From the NCBI GenBank assembly GCA_030688615.1, contig JAUYIZ010000310.1, forward strand, positions 1 through 33,655: DNA of 33,655 nt. The letters are read 5' to 3'. A program made the translations under genes and the position numbers. The notes under the pieces were generated by a model that was not told the DNA's origin, made no database searches, and saw nothing but the letters and a program-made list of their open reading frames with translations. Source of the stretch: Desulfobacterales bacterium (GTDB lineage: Bacteria > Desulfobacterota > Desulfobacteria > Desulfobacterales > JAUYIZ01). Positions 1 through 9,190 of the stretch are shown in pieces; the first letter of the stretch is position 1, and every line of letters starts with the position of its first letter.

Positions 1-104
1 AAAGAACATGAATGAAACCTTTGTTTGGGACGAAAGGAGAATATGACATCAAAATACATTAGATTACTAAACCTATGTTTAGAACTTGAAATGAGGATGA
101 ATAG

Positions 105-1019
105 GTGAAAATTTCAAAAACAAGAGTCAATAATGTCAGCCAATATGTAAGCCATGTCGCTGCTGGGAAAGCATTTTTCGTATCATTCTCTGGTATTGAT
201 GGGCATGAAAAAGTTCTTCAAAGAGCAGGTTTTACCAAAGAACTAAATGCCGGTGAAAAAGTCCTGCCAGCACCATTTTTTGGCCCGCAATCTCTTTTTA
301 ATGCAGAGGGAAAGGAAATTCCACTAAAGGATCAGCCTATGGAGACTGCGTACCGGCAAGTGGAGTGGCACTTGAAGGATTGGGGCGGTTATGAACATTC
401 TGGGATAAATAATATCGCTTATCAACGATATCCAAGGCGTGTTATTCCTCCCCCAAGCATTGAGCTCCAAATCCGCAACAACGCAGATGGCAAGAAACTT
501 TGTGTTTCCGACAAACTCTGGAATGAACAGTCGGACCATGAGCGCATTAAACACGCGATCAATCTTTTTCTCGAAGTGTTTGGCGAGTTTGAGATACTTG
601 ATGAGGATTTGCTTCCGGCATTTAAGGTGCAAGCGCAAAGGTTGAACTGGGAAGTTCTCCCGAAAGGTTCGTACCCCTGGAAAAAGATCTGTAAGATCGT
701 AATGCCGTTGATAAAGCAGGCTAAAAAAGATGTTCGATCGCTTATTATGGCCCGTATCGAACGGATAAATGCCAGCGGTCCGGACTTTATAGCGACAGGG
801 AAAGCTGGTTTCCATGGCTACATAATTTTTGGATTTGAAAATAAACGAATATACGTTCTTGAAAGTATTTATTTTGGTAATGCTACTTATGTGTTTGATA
901 AAGACTGGGAAGAGTTATCCCAAAAGACAAAGGCGGAGATTTTAAACCAAAGCCTTCAAAAAGAACGTATTGTTCATAGAGAAACTTGGCTGGGAGAGAT
1001 CAATAGGTTATTGGCATGA
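105..1019 (+). CDS. hypothetical protein, translationally coupled to downstream HEPN-motif ORF
   Basis: 304-aa ORF with GTG start; stop overlaps next ATG (ATGA at 1016-1019). No family recognised. Confidence 0.75.
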   Translation: MKISKTRVNNVSQYVSHVAAGKAFFVSFSGIDGHEKVLQRAGFTKELNAGEKVLPAPFFGPQSLFNAEGKEIPLKDQPMETAYRQVEWHLKDWGGYEHSGINNIAYQRYPRRVIPPPSIELQIRNNADGKKLCVSDKLWNEQSDHERIKHAINLFLEVFGEFEILDEDLLPAFKVQAQRLNWEVLPKGSYPWKKICKIVMPLIKQAKKDVRSLIMARIERINASGPDFIATGKAGFHGYIIFGFENKRIYVLESIYFGNATYVFDKDWEELSQKTKAEILNQSLQKERIVHRETWLGEINRLLA

Positions 1020-1501
1020 GTCACGAAAAAGAGCTGCAACAAGTGGTCCGGCAGTATCAGAGGATGCTGCGGAAAATGAAAGCGCAGTCTGGTTTCGATC
1101 TTACTTGGCAGGAGGTGATGTACTGCGTTTTAGAGGTTTTTTATGTTATCGAAGGGGACATCGATCAGATAATTGCAAAAAGGTATGCGAGGGGAAATGC
1201 TGGCGTCGGAATGGATATAAAAGTTGTCTTCCTGTCCAAGTTGGATTTTTCTCGAAAAATAGCCATACTGGAAGAAATCCAGGAGGAAACAGGCATCGAT
1301 TTGTGGGTTAACCAAATACGGATGGTTAATAATCTGCGTAATGCGTTCGTTCATAATTATCCGCGAGGGAATAAGGGTTTTCGATATAAAAAAGGGCATA
1401 TTTGCGATGATCTTAAAATAAAAGATTTTTTTGAGGATATGACCGAGCTTTTTAAAAAACTGTCTACAGCTCTGGAGAAAGTGAAGGCCAAGCAGGAGTG
1501 A
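1016..1501 (+). CDS. HEPN-like / DUF4145-like small helical protein
   Basis: 161 aa; contains R-N-A-F-V-H (Rx4H) in 'NNLRNAFVHNYPRG', matching the HEPN Rx4-6H signature; helical character; ATGA overlap with upstream ORF. Confidence 0.6.
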   Translation: MSHEKELQQVVRQYQRMLRKMKAQSGFDLTWQEVMYCVLEVFYVIEGDIDQIIAKRYARGNAGVGMDIKVVFLSKLDFSRKIAILEEIQEETGIDLWVNQIRMVNNLRNAFVHNYPRGNKGFRYKKGHICDDLKIKDFFEDMTELFKKLSTALEKVKAKQE

Positions 1502-1510
1502 CGGAGAGGA

Positions 1511-1738
1511 GTGCTGAAAATGGTGTTTGATGTTCGGTATTTCAACATGCGAGAGGCCGCGCAATATCTAGGACAGACCTACCGATGGATGCAGAGGCAT
1601 TATGTCGATTTAATAAAGGCCGGCGTCATTACGTACCGAGTTCCCAAAGATTCCCCTAAGGGGCGGTTATTGTTTGGAAAGGAATCCTTGGATAAGTATA
1701 TGTCATCATGTCAGATCACTGCGGATTTCAACATTTGA
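1511..1738 (+). CDS. small helix-turn-helix (excisionase/HTH_17-like) protein
   Basis: 75 aa; 'MREAAQYLGQTYRWMQRHYVDLIKAGVITYRVPKDSPKGRLLFGKESLDKYM' resembles MerR/excisionase-type winged HTH. Confidence 0.55.
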   Translation: MLKMVFDVRYFNMREAAQYLGQTYRWMQRHYVDLIKAGVITYRVPKDSPKGRLLFGKESLDKYMSSCQITADFNI

Positions 1739-1768
1739 TCGAGTGGATAAAGAGGAAGAATAAAAGCA

Positions 1769-2577
1769 TGGGCCTACGAAAGGCTTTATTTTTAATGACG
1801 TTATTCCTCAGCTGTTGCGCCTCAGGATATGCCGTTAGCGAAGAGAACGTACAGCCACTTAAAGATCTAGGGGCTATCCAGCAGGTCATCAATGTGGTTA
1901 ATTCCAGCATCGGGAAAGACAGCCCATTCATTCCTGACCAGAAGGCTCTTCGCGTAACGCCACTAGGCGAATTTGTGCTGTCTCCATACGGGTTTGAACT
2001 CTACCGGGTCTATAAAGTAGATCTGAACGGTGGCGGTAAGGAAGAATACGTGATCGTTTGTAGCGGTGGGGCGATGAGATTATTCGGCCTTACCGGAGTT
2101 TTTGATGCCGCGGGGGCACCGGTGATGATGCCGCATCTTGAGAGTCTGTTTGAAGATGAGTCTAGTGCCGCGGACGCGCAAATGGCGGAGCTGTTCAGAT
2201 CTGGGAAGCTGACCATCCAAGAATCCCACAAGGTTCTTGCCCGCATGGGGGAGGGTTGGTCAGATGCGGATATTGGATTCAGAAAAGAAAACGGAAAGGT
2301 TCACATGGTCTTAAAGCGCGTTCAAGGGGTTCTTCTTGAGCCGGATAACAATACGCCGTACTGGCATCGTGTTGAAGGCGCGACGGCAGAGATCAGGGAG
2401 TATCTGTTTGAGACAAATGGCGAGATCAAACTTATTAAAGTAGCACCTGACGTTTACTTAGGGAAGGAACCGTTATTCCATTATCAGAAAAGCTTTAACC
2501 TGCCCTCCATAAAAGAAGTTCCTGCGTTCATGAAAACAATGAATGATGAGTATCAGTCGCACATGGCGAACAGGTGA
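1769..2577 (+). CDS. secreted hypothetical protein with FG-GAP/EF-hand-like segment
   Basis: Internal ATG at 1769 gives a signal peptide 'MGLRKALFLMTLFLSCCASGYA'; contains 'YKVDLNGGGKEEYVIVCSGG'. Confidence 0.6.
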
Positions 2578-3302
2578 GCAACATGACTGATCGTATGGCT
2601 GCATGGAACATTCTTCGGGATTTGGGATTCGTGGAGGACGCATCCGTTCTTTCAGATACGATGCCCGGTTTAAGCTTTAACTTCGGGAAGTTTAAGCTGA
2701 AAGCCAGTCTTGCAATGAATATGAGTTTTCAGAAGGTCGTGTTGTTCACGGGCGTGCTTGCTTCCAAACGGAGCGTGAGTGAGATTCAATTTGAAATGCC
2801 ACAACTCATGAGATCGCGGGAACAATGCGCGGCTTGGATCGCGTGGAACCTAGATCAGTGCGCTGACGATAAAGTCTTTCAACCAGTGCAAGAGGTGGCC
2901 TGGCTAAGTGAAGGTAGAAAGCATCAGAACCTTCTTCCTCAGTACGTGGATCTAACTGCTTATAAGGCCAGGCCCTGCTGCCTGGTGCAGCGTGATTGGC
3001 TACGCTTGGCATTGAAAGCTCTGAGAGATCAGATCTCTATAGAGGACGATACTGCGTTGTTAGAGGTGGGCTTTGAAGGCGGGGTGTTGTCTTTCCGGTG
3101 TGGGGGAAAAGTAGTGGCTCTGCCGGCAGAGGGTCACCCGTGGACGTTGCGCTACACCGTACCAGCAGGGAAGCTCCGGAAATTGCCGAAGCGACTGATG
3201 GAAACGCAGATCGACATATCGATTTGGGATTCGCGGCTGACCATTGGTCATTGGTGTTATGGAGGTGTTATGGAGATGTCGGGAGACACCCCCAAAAAAT
3301 AA
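2574..3302 (+). CDS. hypothetical protein (242 aa)
   Basis: GTG start overlapping upstream TGA (alternative ATG at 2583). Confidence 0.6.
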   Translation: MSNMTDRMAAWNILRDLGFVEDASVLSDTMPGLSFNFGKFKLKASLAMNMSFQKVVLFTGVLASKRSVSEIQFEMPQLMRSREQCAAWIAWNLDQCADDKVFQPVQEVAWLSEGRKHQNLLPQYVDLTAYKARPCCLVQRDWLRLALKALRDQISIEDDTALLEVGFEGGVLSFRCGGKVVALPAEGHPWTLRYTVPAGKLRKLPKRLMETQIDISIWDSRLTIGHWCYGGVMEMSGDTPKK

Positions 3303-3347
3303 CCCACGATCTTCAAGTTTTATTCAACGTCCACGAGATGCAGATCA

Positions 3348-5261
3348 ATGAAAGACAACGAGAGTAACAAAAACGACAACCTGGCATACCGAGTTGGTGA
3401 TCGCATTGGCGGTGATTACCTTATAAAGGACATCTTCGGAGGATTCCAAAAGTCGGGAATGGGTGTCGTCTACCTTGTTGAAAACAGGCGATGGGACTGC
3501 CCATTTGTTTTAAAAACCTACCAAGACGCTAGAGCCAACACGAATTTTGAGCAAAAGTTTCGCAAGGAAGCTGAGGCTTGGGTCGCGGTTGGGGTGCACC
3601 CAAACATTGTTAAGGCCCATTGGGTGGACTCCATTGATTTTCGTTTGTTTGTGGCCGCCGAATACATAGCCAAAGACTCGGAGGGACGCAATAATCTTCA
3701 TGACTATATTTCCGCTGGGCCATTAAATCCTTTCTGGATATTGAACTGGGCGGCGCAGTTTTGTTACGGGATGAAGTACGCCCTCAGAAATGGAATGCGT
3801 TCTCATCGTGACATTAAGCCTGAGAACATCATGGTGGATAGCGATTGGGTCCTTAAGGTGACCGACTTCGGCCTTGCCAAACTTTCCAGTGCAAATCTTG
3901 TGACTTCTGGTGGGACTCTCCCGTACATGTCTCCAGAACAGATAATTACGCCGCTAAAGGTCGATCACAGGGCCGACATCTACGCGTTTGGAATTATTAT
4001 GTACGGAATGTTTACTGGGGGACGGTACCCATATGCTATGCCGACGGATTCAAAGGACCCACAAGCCGAGTTTATAAAAGCTCACTTGCACGGTAGTCCA
4101 CAAAAAATCGATACCCCTCTTTACCAGATGATTGAGCGATGTCTTCGTAAAGATCCACAGGCTCGGTATGCTGGGTATGATGAATTACTCGGCGAAATAC
4201 AAAAAGTTGCAGCTGATATGGGTTTCAAGCTACTCCCTGAGAAAGGACCTTCCGAAGACGATTTAGCGGTTGAGTTATATGCCCGCGCTCAGTCTCTAAA
4301 TAGCCTTGGCCGACACGACGAAGCCCTTAAGCTGATCGAGGAGTATACGGATAAGTACCCCGAAGCGTCTTGTGGATGGACGGAGAAAGGGAGAATTCTT
4401 TTGGAACTAAACCGATCCGAGGACGCAGAACAAGCGCTTTTGAAATCGGTCGAATTGTTTCCATGTGGGTCCCCGGTCTGGAACAATCTTGGAATTCTTT
4501 ATGACCGATTGAAGCGTTATGAAGAAGCTTTTGTGGCTTATGCCCGCGCATTGGAGTTTGACGTAGGGAACACCGGTGCTTATATGAATCTGGCCCTCGC
4601 TTATTTTAATGCAGGCCAGTACTCCAAAAGTGCCGACTTGTATGTGCGGACTATCGTGAAGTTCCCACAAAAAGAGACACTTGTTTTTAATGCTGGTAAT
4701 AGTGCAGTCCTAATGATGAAAGAGGGGGCGGTAAATGATGCGATTTCAATCTTGAAGGTTTTAACGGAGAGGCGGCCCAAAGTCGTAAACCATTGGCACA
4801 ACCTGGCTCTTTGTTACTGGCAACTGAAACAGAGAGAGGATGCGGCCGACTGTTTCAATAAAGTTGTTGAGCTCAATCCCTCGGATGACTTTGCATGGAT
4901 CTCTCTCGTGAAGCTCAGCACCAACGTTGGCAATAGTATTGCGGCCTTGCGTTATTGCGATCGCCTTATGGAGTTAGAAAAAGGCCTGTCAAAAGGCGCC
5001 ACGATGAAGGCGCAATTACTCGCCAATGAAGGGAAGTATTCTGACGCTACGGCCTGTTTGAAAAGGGCACTCGAGAAATTCCCAGAAGATGACAGCGTGT
5101 ATTTTATCTGGGCCACAATAGCACAACAGACTGGGAAGACTAGCGAAGCGATGGAGGCGGCGAGGAATTGTAAGAAAATCCTGGTTTCCCAATCCCCGGT
5201 TAATACGGAAAATTTAGAAATGATTGAGGCGTTTATTCGTAGGGTGGAAAAGCGAAACTGA
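3348..5261 (+). CDS. Ser/Thr protein kinase with C-terminal TPR repeats
   Basis: Hanks motifs: 'FVLKTY' (VIK Lys), 'HRDIKPENIM', 'VTDFGLAKL', 'GGTLPYMSPEQI', 'DIYAFGIIMYGMFTGG'; multiple TPR-like repeats ('SPVWNNLGILYDRLKRYEEAFVAYARALEFD'). Confidence 0.95.
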   Translation: MKDNESNKNDNLAYRVGDRIGGDYLIKDIFGGFQKSGMGVVYLVENRRWDCPFVLKTYQDARANTNFEQKFRKEAEAWVAVGVHPNIVKAHWVDSIDFRLFVAAEYIAKDSEGRNNLHDYISAGPLNPFWILNWAAQFCYGMKYALRNGMRSHRDIKPENIMVDSDWVLKVTDFGLAKLSSANLVTSGGTLPYMSPEQIITPLKVDHRADIYAFGIIMYGMFTGGRYPYAMPTDSKDPQAEFIKAHLHGSPQKIDTPLYQMIERCLRKDPQARYAGYDELLGEIQKVAADMGFKLLPEKGPSEDDLAVELYARAQSLNSLGRHDEALKLIEEYTDKYPEASCGWTEKGRILLELNRSEDAEQALLKSVELFPCGSPVWNNLGILYDRLKRYEEAFVAYARALEFDVGNTGAYMNLALAYFNAGQYSKSADLYVRTIVKFPQKETLVFNAGNSAVLMMKEGAVNDAISILKVLTERRPKVVNHWHNLALCYWQLKQREDAADCFNKVVELNPSDDFAWISLVKLSTNVGNSIAALRYCDRLMELEKGLSKGATMKAQLLANEGKYSDATACLKRALEKFPEDDSVYFIWATIAQQTGKTSEAMEAARNCKKILVSQSPVNTENLEMIEAFIRRVEKRN

Positions 5262-5402
5262 AAGCTCCTTTGTTGATGAAACTATCTCGTCTTTTACTCT
5301 TTATGTGACATGACAATACAATGATATTAGCAGAGAGTGTCTGAACACACCCCCGTTGTCTTTCAATAGGTAAATATCTGCAGGTGGAGTATAATAATCT
5401 CC

Positions 5403-5924
5403 ATGCATGCAATTGGTGATATAGTGAACTCTTTAAATCGCTCTGTTATGTATATTAAAGGGCTTCAATCCCGCTTTGAGCTCCCTGTATTCCAGGGGGC
5501 CAAATACTCCGATGCGTATCTCAATTTTCTTCGCAACATTGTTTATTTGCGCATCATGAATATCGGCGAAGATACTCTGCGCGACCTCTGGCGGATTGAG
5601 AAGAAAATACTGTGTCTTTTAAATCTCGATTCTACGGGTTCAAAGACATGGTTCCTAGATGCATGCGGTCAGACGACACATCGTAAACGCCGGTTGCTCC
5701 TGAGTAACAGTGATATAGGCGTTACTTTGCCATCTGAATCCGTTCAGCTCGGCTTAAATTTCAAGACGCAGTTGCCCGAATTCTTTGATGGTCGTGAAAT
5801 GGGTGAAGATGTTGTTCGCGTTCTCAAGCAATATCTGAAGATTTATATGCGTATTCGAGATAGCATTGAAAAAGAAGCCCCGCTCACGCGCTCTGCTGCA
5901 CGTGCTGCCGTGAGGTTTAAATGA
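5403..5924 (+). CDS. hypothetical protein, coupled to downstream immunity-like ORF
   Basis: 173 aa; stop overlaps next ATG (ATGA). Confidence 0.6.
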   Translation: MHAIGDIVNSLNRSVMYIKGLQSRFELPVFQGAKYSDAYLNFLRNIVYLRIMNIGEDTLRDLWRIEKKILCLLNLDSTGSKTWFLDACGQTTHRKRRLLLSNSDIGVTLPSESVQLGLNFKTQLPEFFDGREMGEDVVRVLKQYLKIYMRIRDSIEKEAPLTRSAARAAVRFK

Positions 5925-6187
5925 TTAACGAGGCGGAAGCAATTAAGATTGCAGAAAAGCATCATGGGCCTGGGTTTCACTTCTTTTCCATAACACACGG
6001 TGCTGCCGATATTAGTGTCTCATTAGCATACGTTGCGAATGCGCGGAAATGGCATCCTGATGATGTCTGGTGCGTTCTGTGTTCGGCCCACCCAGGGAAA
6101 ATGATGCTATGTTCCAGCCGTGCCATAATCATCTCAAAGGATACCGGTGAAATTGTGTTTGATGGCGATGCCGGTGATGAAGGTTGA
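5921..6187 (+). CDS. small YrhB/Imm35-like protein
   Basis: 88 aa; ends with 'SSRAIIISKDTGEIVFDGDAGDEG', typical of the YrhB/Imm35-like fold; N-terminal 'INEAEAIKIAEK'. Confidence 0.5.
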   Translation: MINEAEAIKIAEKHHGPGFHFFSITHGAADISVSLAYVANARKWHPDDVWCVLCSAHPGKMMLCSSRAIIISKDTGEIVFDGDAGDEG

Positions 6188-6345
6188 TTTTCCTGCACGA
6201 TCTTATTGACAGTAAAATTTTGATTGCTCTGCTGAGAAATAGTAAAAACAGAAGCATGTCTACTCAACAATTAACAGATTTGTAAGAGTTTATTAGGATG
6301 ATGCGGCAGATTAAGAGGACGAAGAAATAGGCTAAGACTCCAGGC

Positions 6346-7371
6346 ATGGCCACCTTTCTTGAGATAGAACCAACGACAGAGAATTACTGGCGCGGGATCA
6401 TTCTACTTGGCCGGAATGTTGCCACATACAAACTCGCTCTAGCGAAGGCTCTGCTTGAATTAATGCCTTCGGGTAAGACTTTTGTCACCTTGGAAGAGCT
6501 CGCTGGACCATACACACGCCATTTGACCGATCATCTGAAGAAGGCTGACAAACAGATCGTTATGAATAGCAGCAAGTTTCTGGATGCTTGCCGGGGTTTC
6601 AACAAAGGCAAGCAAACGCAGGAACAACTGATCGATGCGGCGGTTGCTCAAGGCTTTAACAATGTGATTGATGCGTTTCATATAGTGAACAATGCTCTGG
6701 TCCCAAAAAAATTCTTTGTAGATGAACGAAAAACGAAGAAAGGTATTACCCTAACAGACGATTTATTCTTGTTGGGGAGTGGATCTCAAGGCGCTAATTT
6801 TCCGAGCGAGGTGGAAGCGCGATGGCGGCTGGTTGAAACTGCCTGGTCGTTGCAATTACCTCCGAGCATGCTGGCGGTGCAATACGGTCCCGAACTGGAA
6901 TCGCTTTTTGTGGAGACGGTGGAGCGACGAATTAATGTTACTGGGTGTCGCGCTGCGCTCAACGGCTATCAAAGGGGGAAGTGCTTTTATTGTTTCAAGG
7001 ATATTGTTATCTCTGGGGCAGAAACGGAAGTGGAGGTAGACCACTTTTTCCCGATAGGTTTGACGCGATTTTCCGAGTTCATTCAAATGAATCTAAATGG
7101 GGTGTGGAATCTCGTTCTCTCCTGCCAGGACTGCAACAGAGGCGTAGGGGGGAAGTCCATGCTTGTGCCTAATGTCCGCTATCTTGAACGCTTACACAGT
7201 CGCAATCAATTCTTTATCGAGAGCCATCACCCACTGCGGGAAACATTAATGAACCAAACGGGACAGGCTGAATCCGAACGCCGAAAATATTTACAAACAA
7301 CACACAGTAGCGCAACCGTTAGGCTACTTCACACTTGGGAAGCGATAGATGAATACCCCTCAGCATTCTGA
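6346..7371 (+). CDS. HNH endonuclease
   Basis: C-terminal HNH: 'GKCFYCFKDI...EVEVDHFFPIGL...NLVLSCQDCNRGVGGK', with CxxC pairs and DH. Confidence 0.9.
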   Translation: MATFLEIEPTTENYWRGIILLGRNVATYKLALAKALLELMPSGKTFVTLEELAGPYTRHLTDHLKKADKQIVMNSSKFLDACRGFNKGKQTQEQLIDAAVAQGFNNVIDAFHIVNNALVPKKFFVDERKTKKGITLTDDLFLLGSGSQGANFPSEVEARWRLVETAWSLQLPPSMLAVQYGPELESLFVETVERRINVTGCRAALNGYQRGKCFYCFKDIVISGAETEVEVDHFFPIGLTRFSEFIQMNLNGVWNLVLSCQDCNRGVGGKSMLVPNVRYLERLHSRNQFFIESHHPLRETLMNQTGQAESERRKYLQTTHSSATVRLLHTWEAIDEYPSAF

Positions 7372-7972
7372 TCCAACGGTGCTCTTCTACGAGCAAAATG
7401 CCAGCGTGTTCAGTCTTGATACCGGAAGTGTAGATATGGCTCATATCTATGCTGAGTTCCTCCCTTTTCTGCCGAAAGGCGGGAGGATTCTTGATGCTGG
7501 GTGTGGTTCCGGGCGTGATAGCGTGTTCTTCAAGAGGAAAGGGTTTTCCGTAAAGGCGTTTGATGCGTCCAAGACCCTGGCGGAGGTTGCGAGCCGAACT
7601 CTTGGCGAACCGGTTGAGGTAATGACATTTCTCGATTTGGAGGCAGGCGATGAATATGATGGCATTTGGGCGTGCGCCTCTTTGTTGCATGTGCATGACG
7701 GTGAAATGGACGATGTATTGCAGAGATTGATGCGGAGTCTTAAAAAAAGTGGCGTTCTTTACGCCTCATTCAAATATGGAACAACGGAAGGCTTTCGCAA
7801 CGGAAGGTATTTTAATGATTTCGACGAAAAGAAAATTACCGACTTACTTGTCAGGCATCCGTTGCTAAAATTGCAGCGAATGTGGAAGACAAGAGATTCG
7901 CGCCCAGGACGAAATCAAGAATGGTGGTTAAACGCAATTATGAAAAAAACTGTGCGCGTTGACATGGGTTGA
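7349..7972 (+). CDS. class I SAM-dependent methyltransferase
   Basis: Motif I 'GGRILDAGCGSGRDSVFFKRKGFSVKAFDASKTL', 'YDGIWACASLLHV'; overlaps HNH ORF by 23 bp. Confidence 0.9.
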   Translation: MNTPQHSDPTVLFYEQNASVFSLDTGSVDMAHIYAEFLPFLPKGGRILDAGCGSGRDSVFFKRKGFSVKAFDASKTLAEVASRTLGEPVEVMTFLDLEAGDEYDGIWACASLLHVHDGEMDDVLQRLMRSLKKSGVLYASFKYGTTEGFRNGRYFNDFDEKKITDLLVRHPLLKLQRMWKTRDSRPGRNQEWWLNAIMKKTVRVDMG

Positions 7973-8095
7973 AGGTGTGTTTCTGAAGGCTATGATACCC
8001 TCAGGATAGGAGTAGAAGGGGGATGTGCGGCAGCTTTTGTCGTGAAGGCAGAGAAGGAAGCATCGTCCCAACATCGCCAAAAAAAAGAAAAGTAA

Positions 8096-8299
8096 ATGAC
8101 TGAAGATCCAGCGCCTTACTTTGCAAATTATGCTCAGATGCTGCAATATCTCCGAAAAGATAAGAAAATGACTATTGTTGAGTTATCCCAAAAAATGGGC
8201 GTGTCGCAATCCTATATCGTAAAAATGGAAACGGGAGAAATTATCCCTACAAAGGAACAACAGGAAACAATACGGGCTTTTATTGATGGGCGATTATAG
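8096..8299 (+). CDS. XRE-family HTH protein
   Basis: 'MTIVELSQKMGVSQSYIVKMETGEIIPTKEQ' is HTH_3-like. Confidence 0.8.
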   Translation: MTEDPAPYFANYAQMLQYLRKDKKMTIVELSQKMGVSQSYIVKMETGEIIPTKEQQETIRAFIDGRL

Positions 8300-8317
8300 T
8301 AAGCGAACACATGTGTG

Positions 8318-8548
8318 TTATTGAACTTCTTTTTTTTCGAGACTGCCAAAGATCTGACTTAGTTGCATCTCAAGGCCAGAGGCCAAGGATTCAAGCTTTG
8401 CTATCGTGATCGCAACTTCACCGCGTTCGATTTGGCCGTAGTAGCTACGGTCAATGTTGACATGATGGGCAAACTGCTCCTGGGTGAACCCCTTTTCCTC
8501 CCTCAAACGTCTTAGAATTCTTCCAAATCTTTTTTCAATATTTTCCAT
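8318..8548 (-). CDS. XRE-family HTH regulator
   Basis: 'LRRLREEKGFTQEQFAHHVNIDRSYYGQIERGEVAITIAKLESLASGL'. Confidence 0.9.
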   Translation of the reverse strand: MENIEKRFGRILRRLREEKGFTQEQFAHHVNIDRSYYGQIERGEVAITIAKLESLASGLEMQLSQIFGSLEKKEVQ

Positions 8549-8549
8549 G

Positions 8550-8585
8550 CCCGATCATATCCTTGTGATTTTGCATATGATCGGG
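8550..8585. repeat. inverted repeat, 11-bp perfect arms (cccgatcatat / atatgatcggg)
   Basis: Arms 8550-8560 and 8575-8585, adjacent to the minus-strand XRE start codon; operator-like or RNA hairpin. Confidence 0.85.
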
Positions 8586-8589
8586 CCGG

Positions 8590-8620
8590 ACGGGATATGA
8601 GTCCACGGGACATATCCCGT
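8590..8620. repeat. inverted repeat, 10-bp perfect arms (acgggatatg / catatcccgt)
   Basis: Arms 8590-8599 and 8611-8620. Confidence 0.85.
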
Positions 8621-9190
8621 TTAAATTTTGTAAGTTGTGGGTTAACTTTGGATTAGACCCGGTTCGTTTGAACCGGGCGGTGATCGCTTCTATTCTGCGC
8701 AGAAGCGTCCTGTCGGTTAATTCCGCTCCAGGACGTGACGCTAGCGGGGTGGTGAAGGATAAGGCGACTTATCCGGGGAGTCCCTGGCGGGTATCCCCTT
8801 GAACCACCTGCGCGCTGGACTCATAATCTTTCTTACTCGCATCATCCCGCCCTCGAATATTCTCAAAATATTCATAACCTATTGGAACATAAAACGTTAA
8901 GGCTATTAATCTATTCATATGAGATAATTTGCTATTTAAGCCAAATAAATATGAATATTTTGCATAAATAATATTGCATTGGCTAAGAATCCGCGCTAGG
9001 ATGGTAGCATCTCGCAGAGGCCTCAAAACGCTGTCAGTGCGACGAAAACAGAGATACCCGCCAATTAGACCCGCCAGAAAGGCACCTGCTTTGCGGTGCC
9101 CAGATTTTCCAAGGCATCTTTATAAGTTATTCATTTTGTCCGACGCTGAGTAAGAGCTCAGTGACTCCACCAAAAGGGAGGTGATGATGT

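Noticed and set aside
8769-9026. 85-aa minus-strand ORF in the hairpin/AT-rich region
   Set aside because: No recognisable domain, overlaps a hairpin and the AT-rich inverted repeat; probably non-coding.
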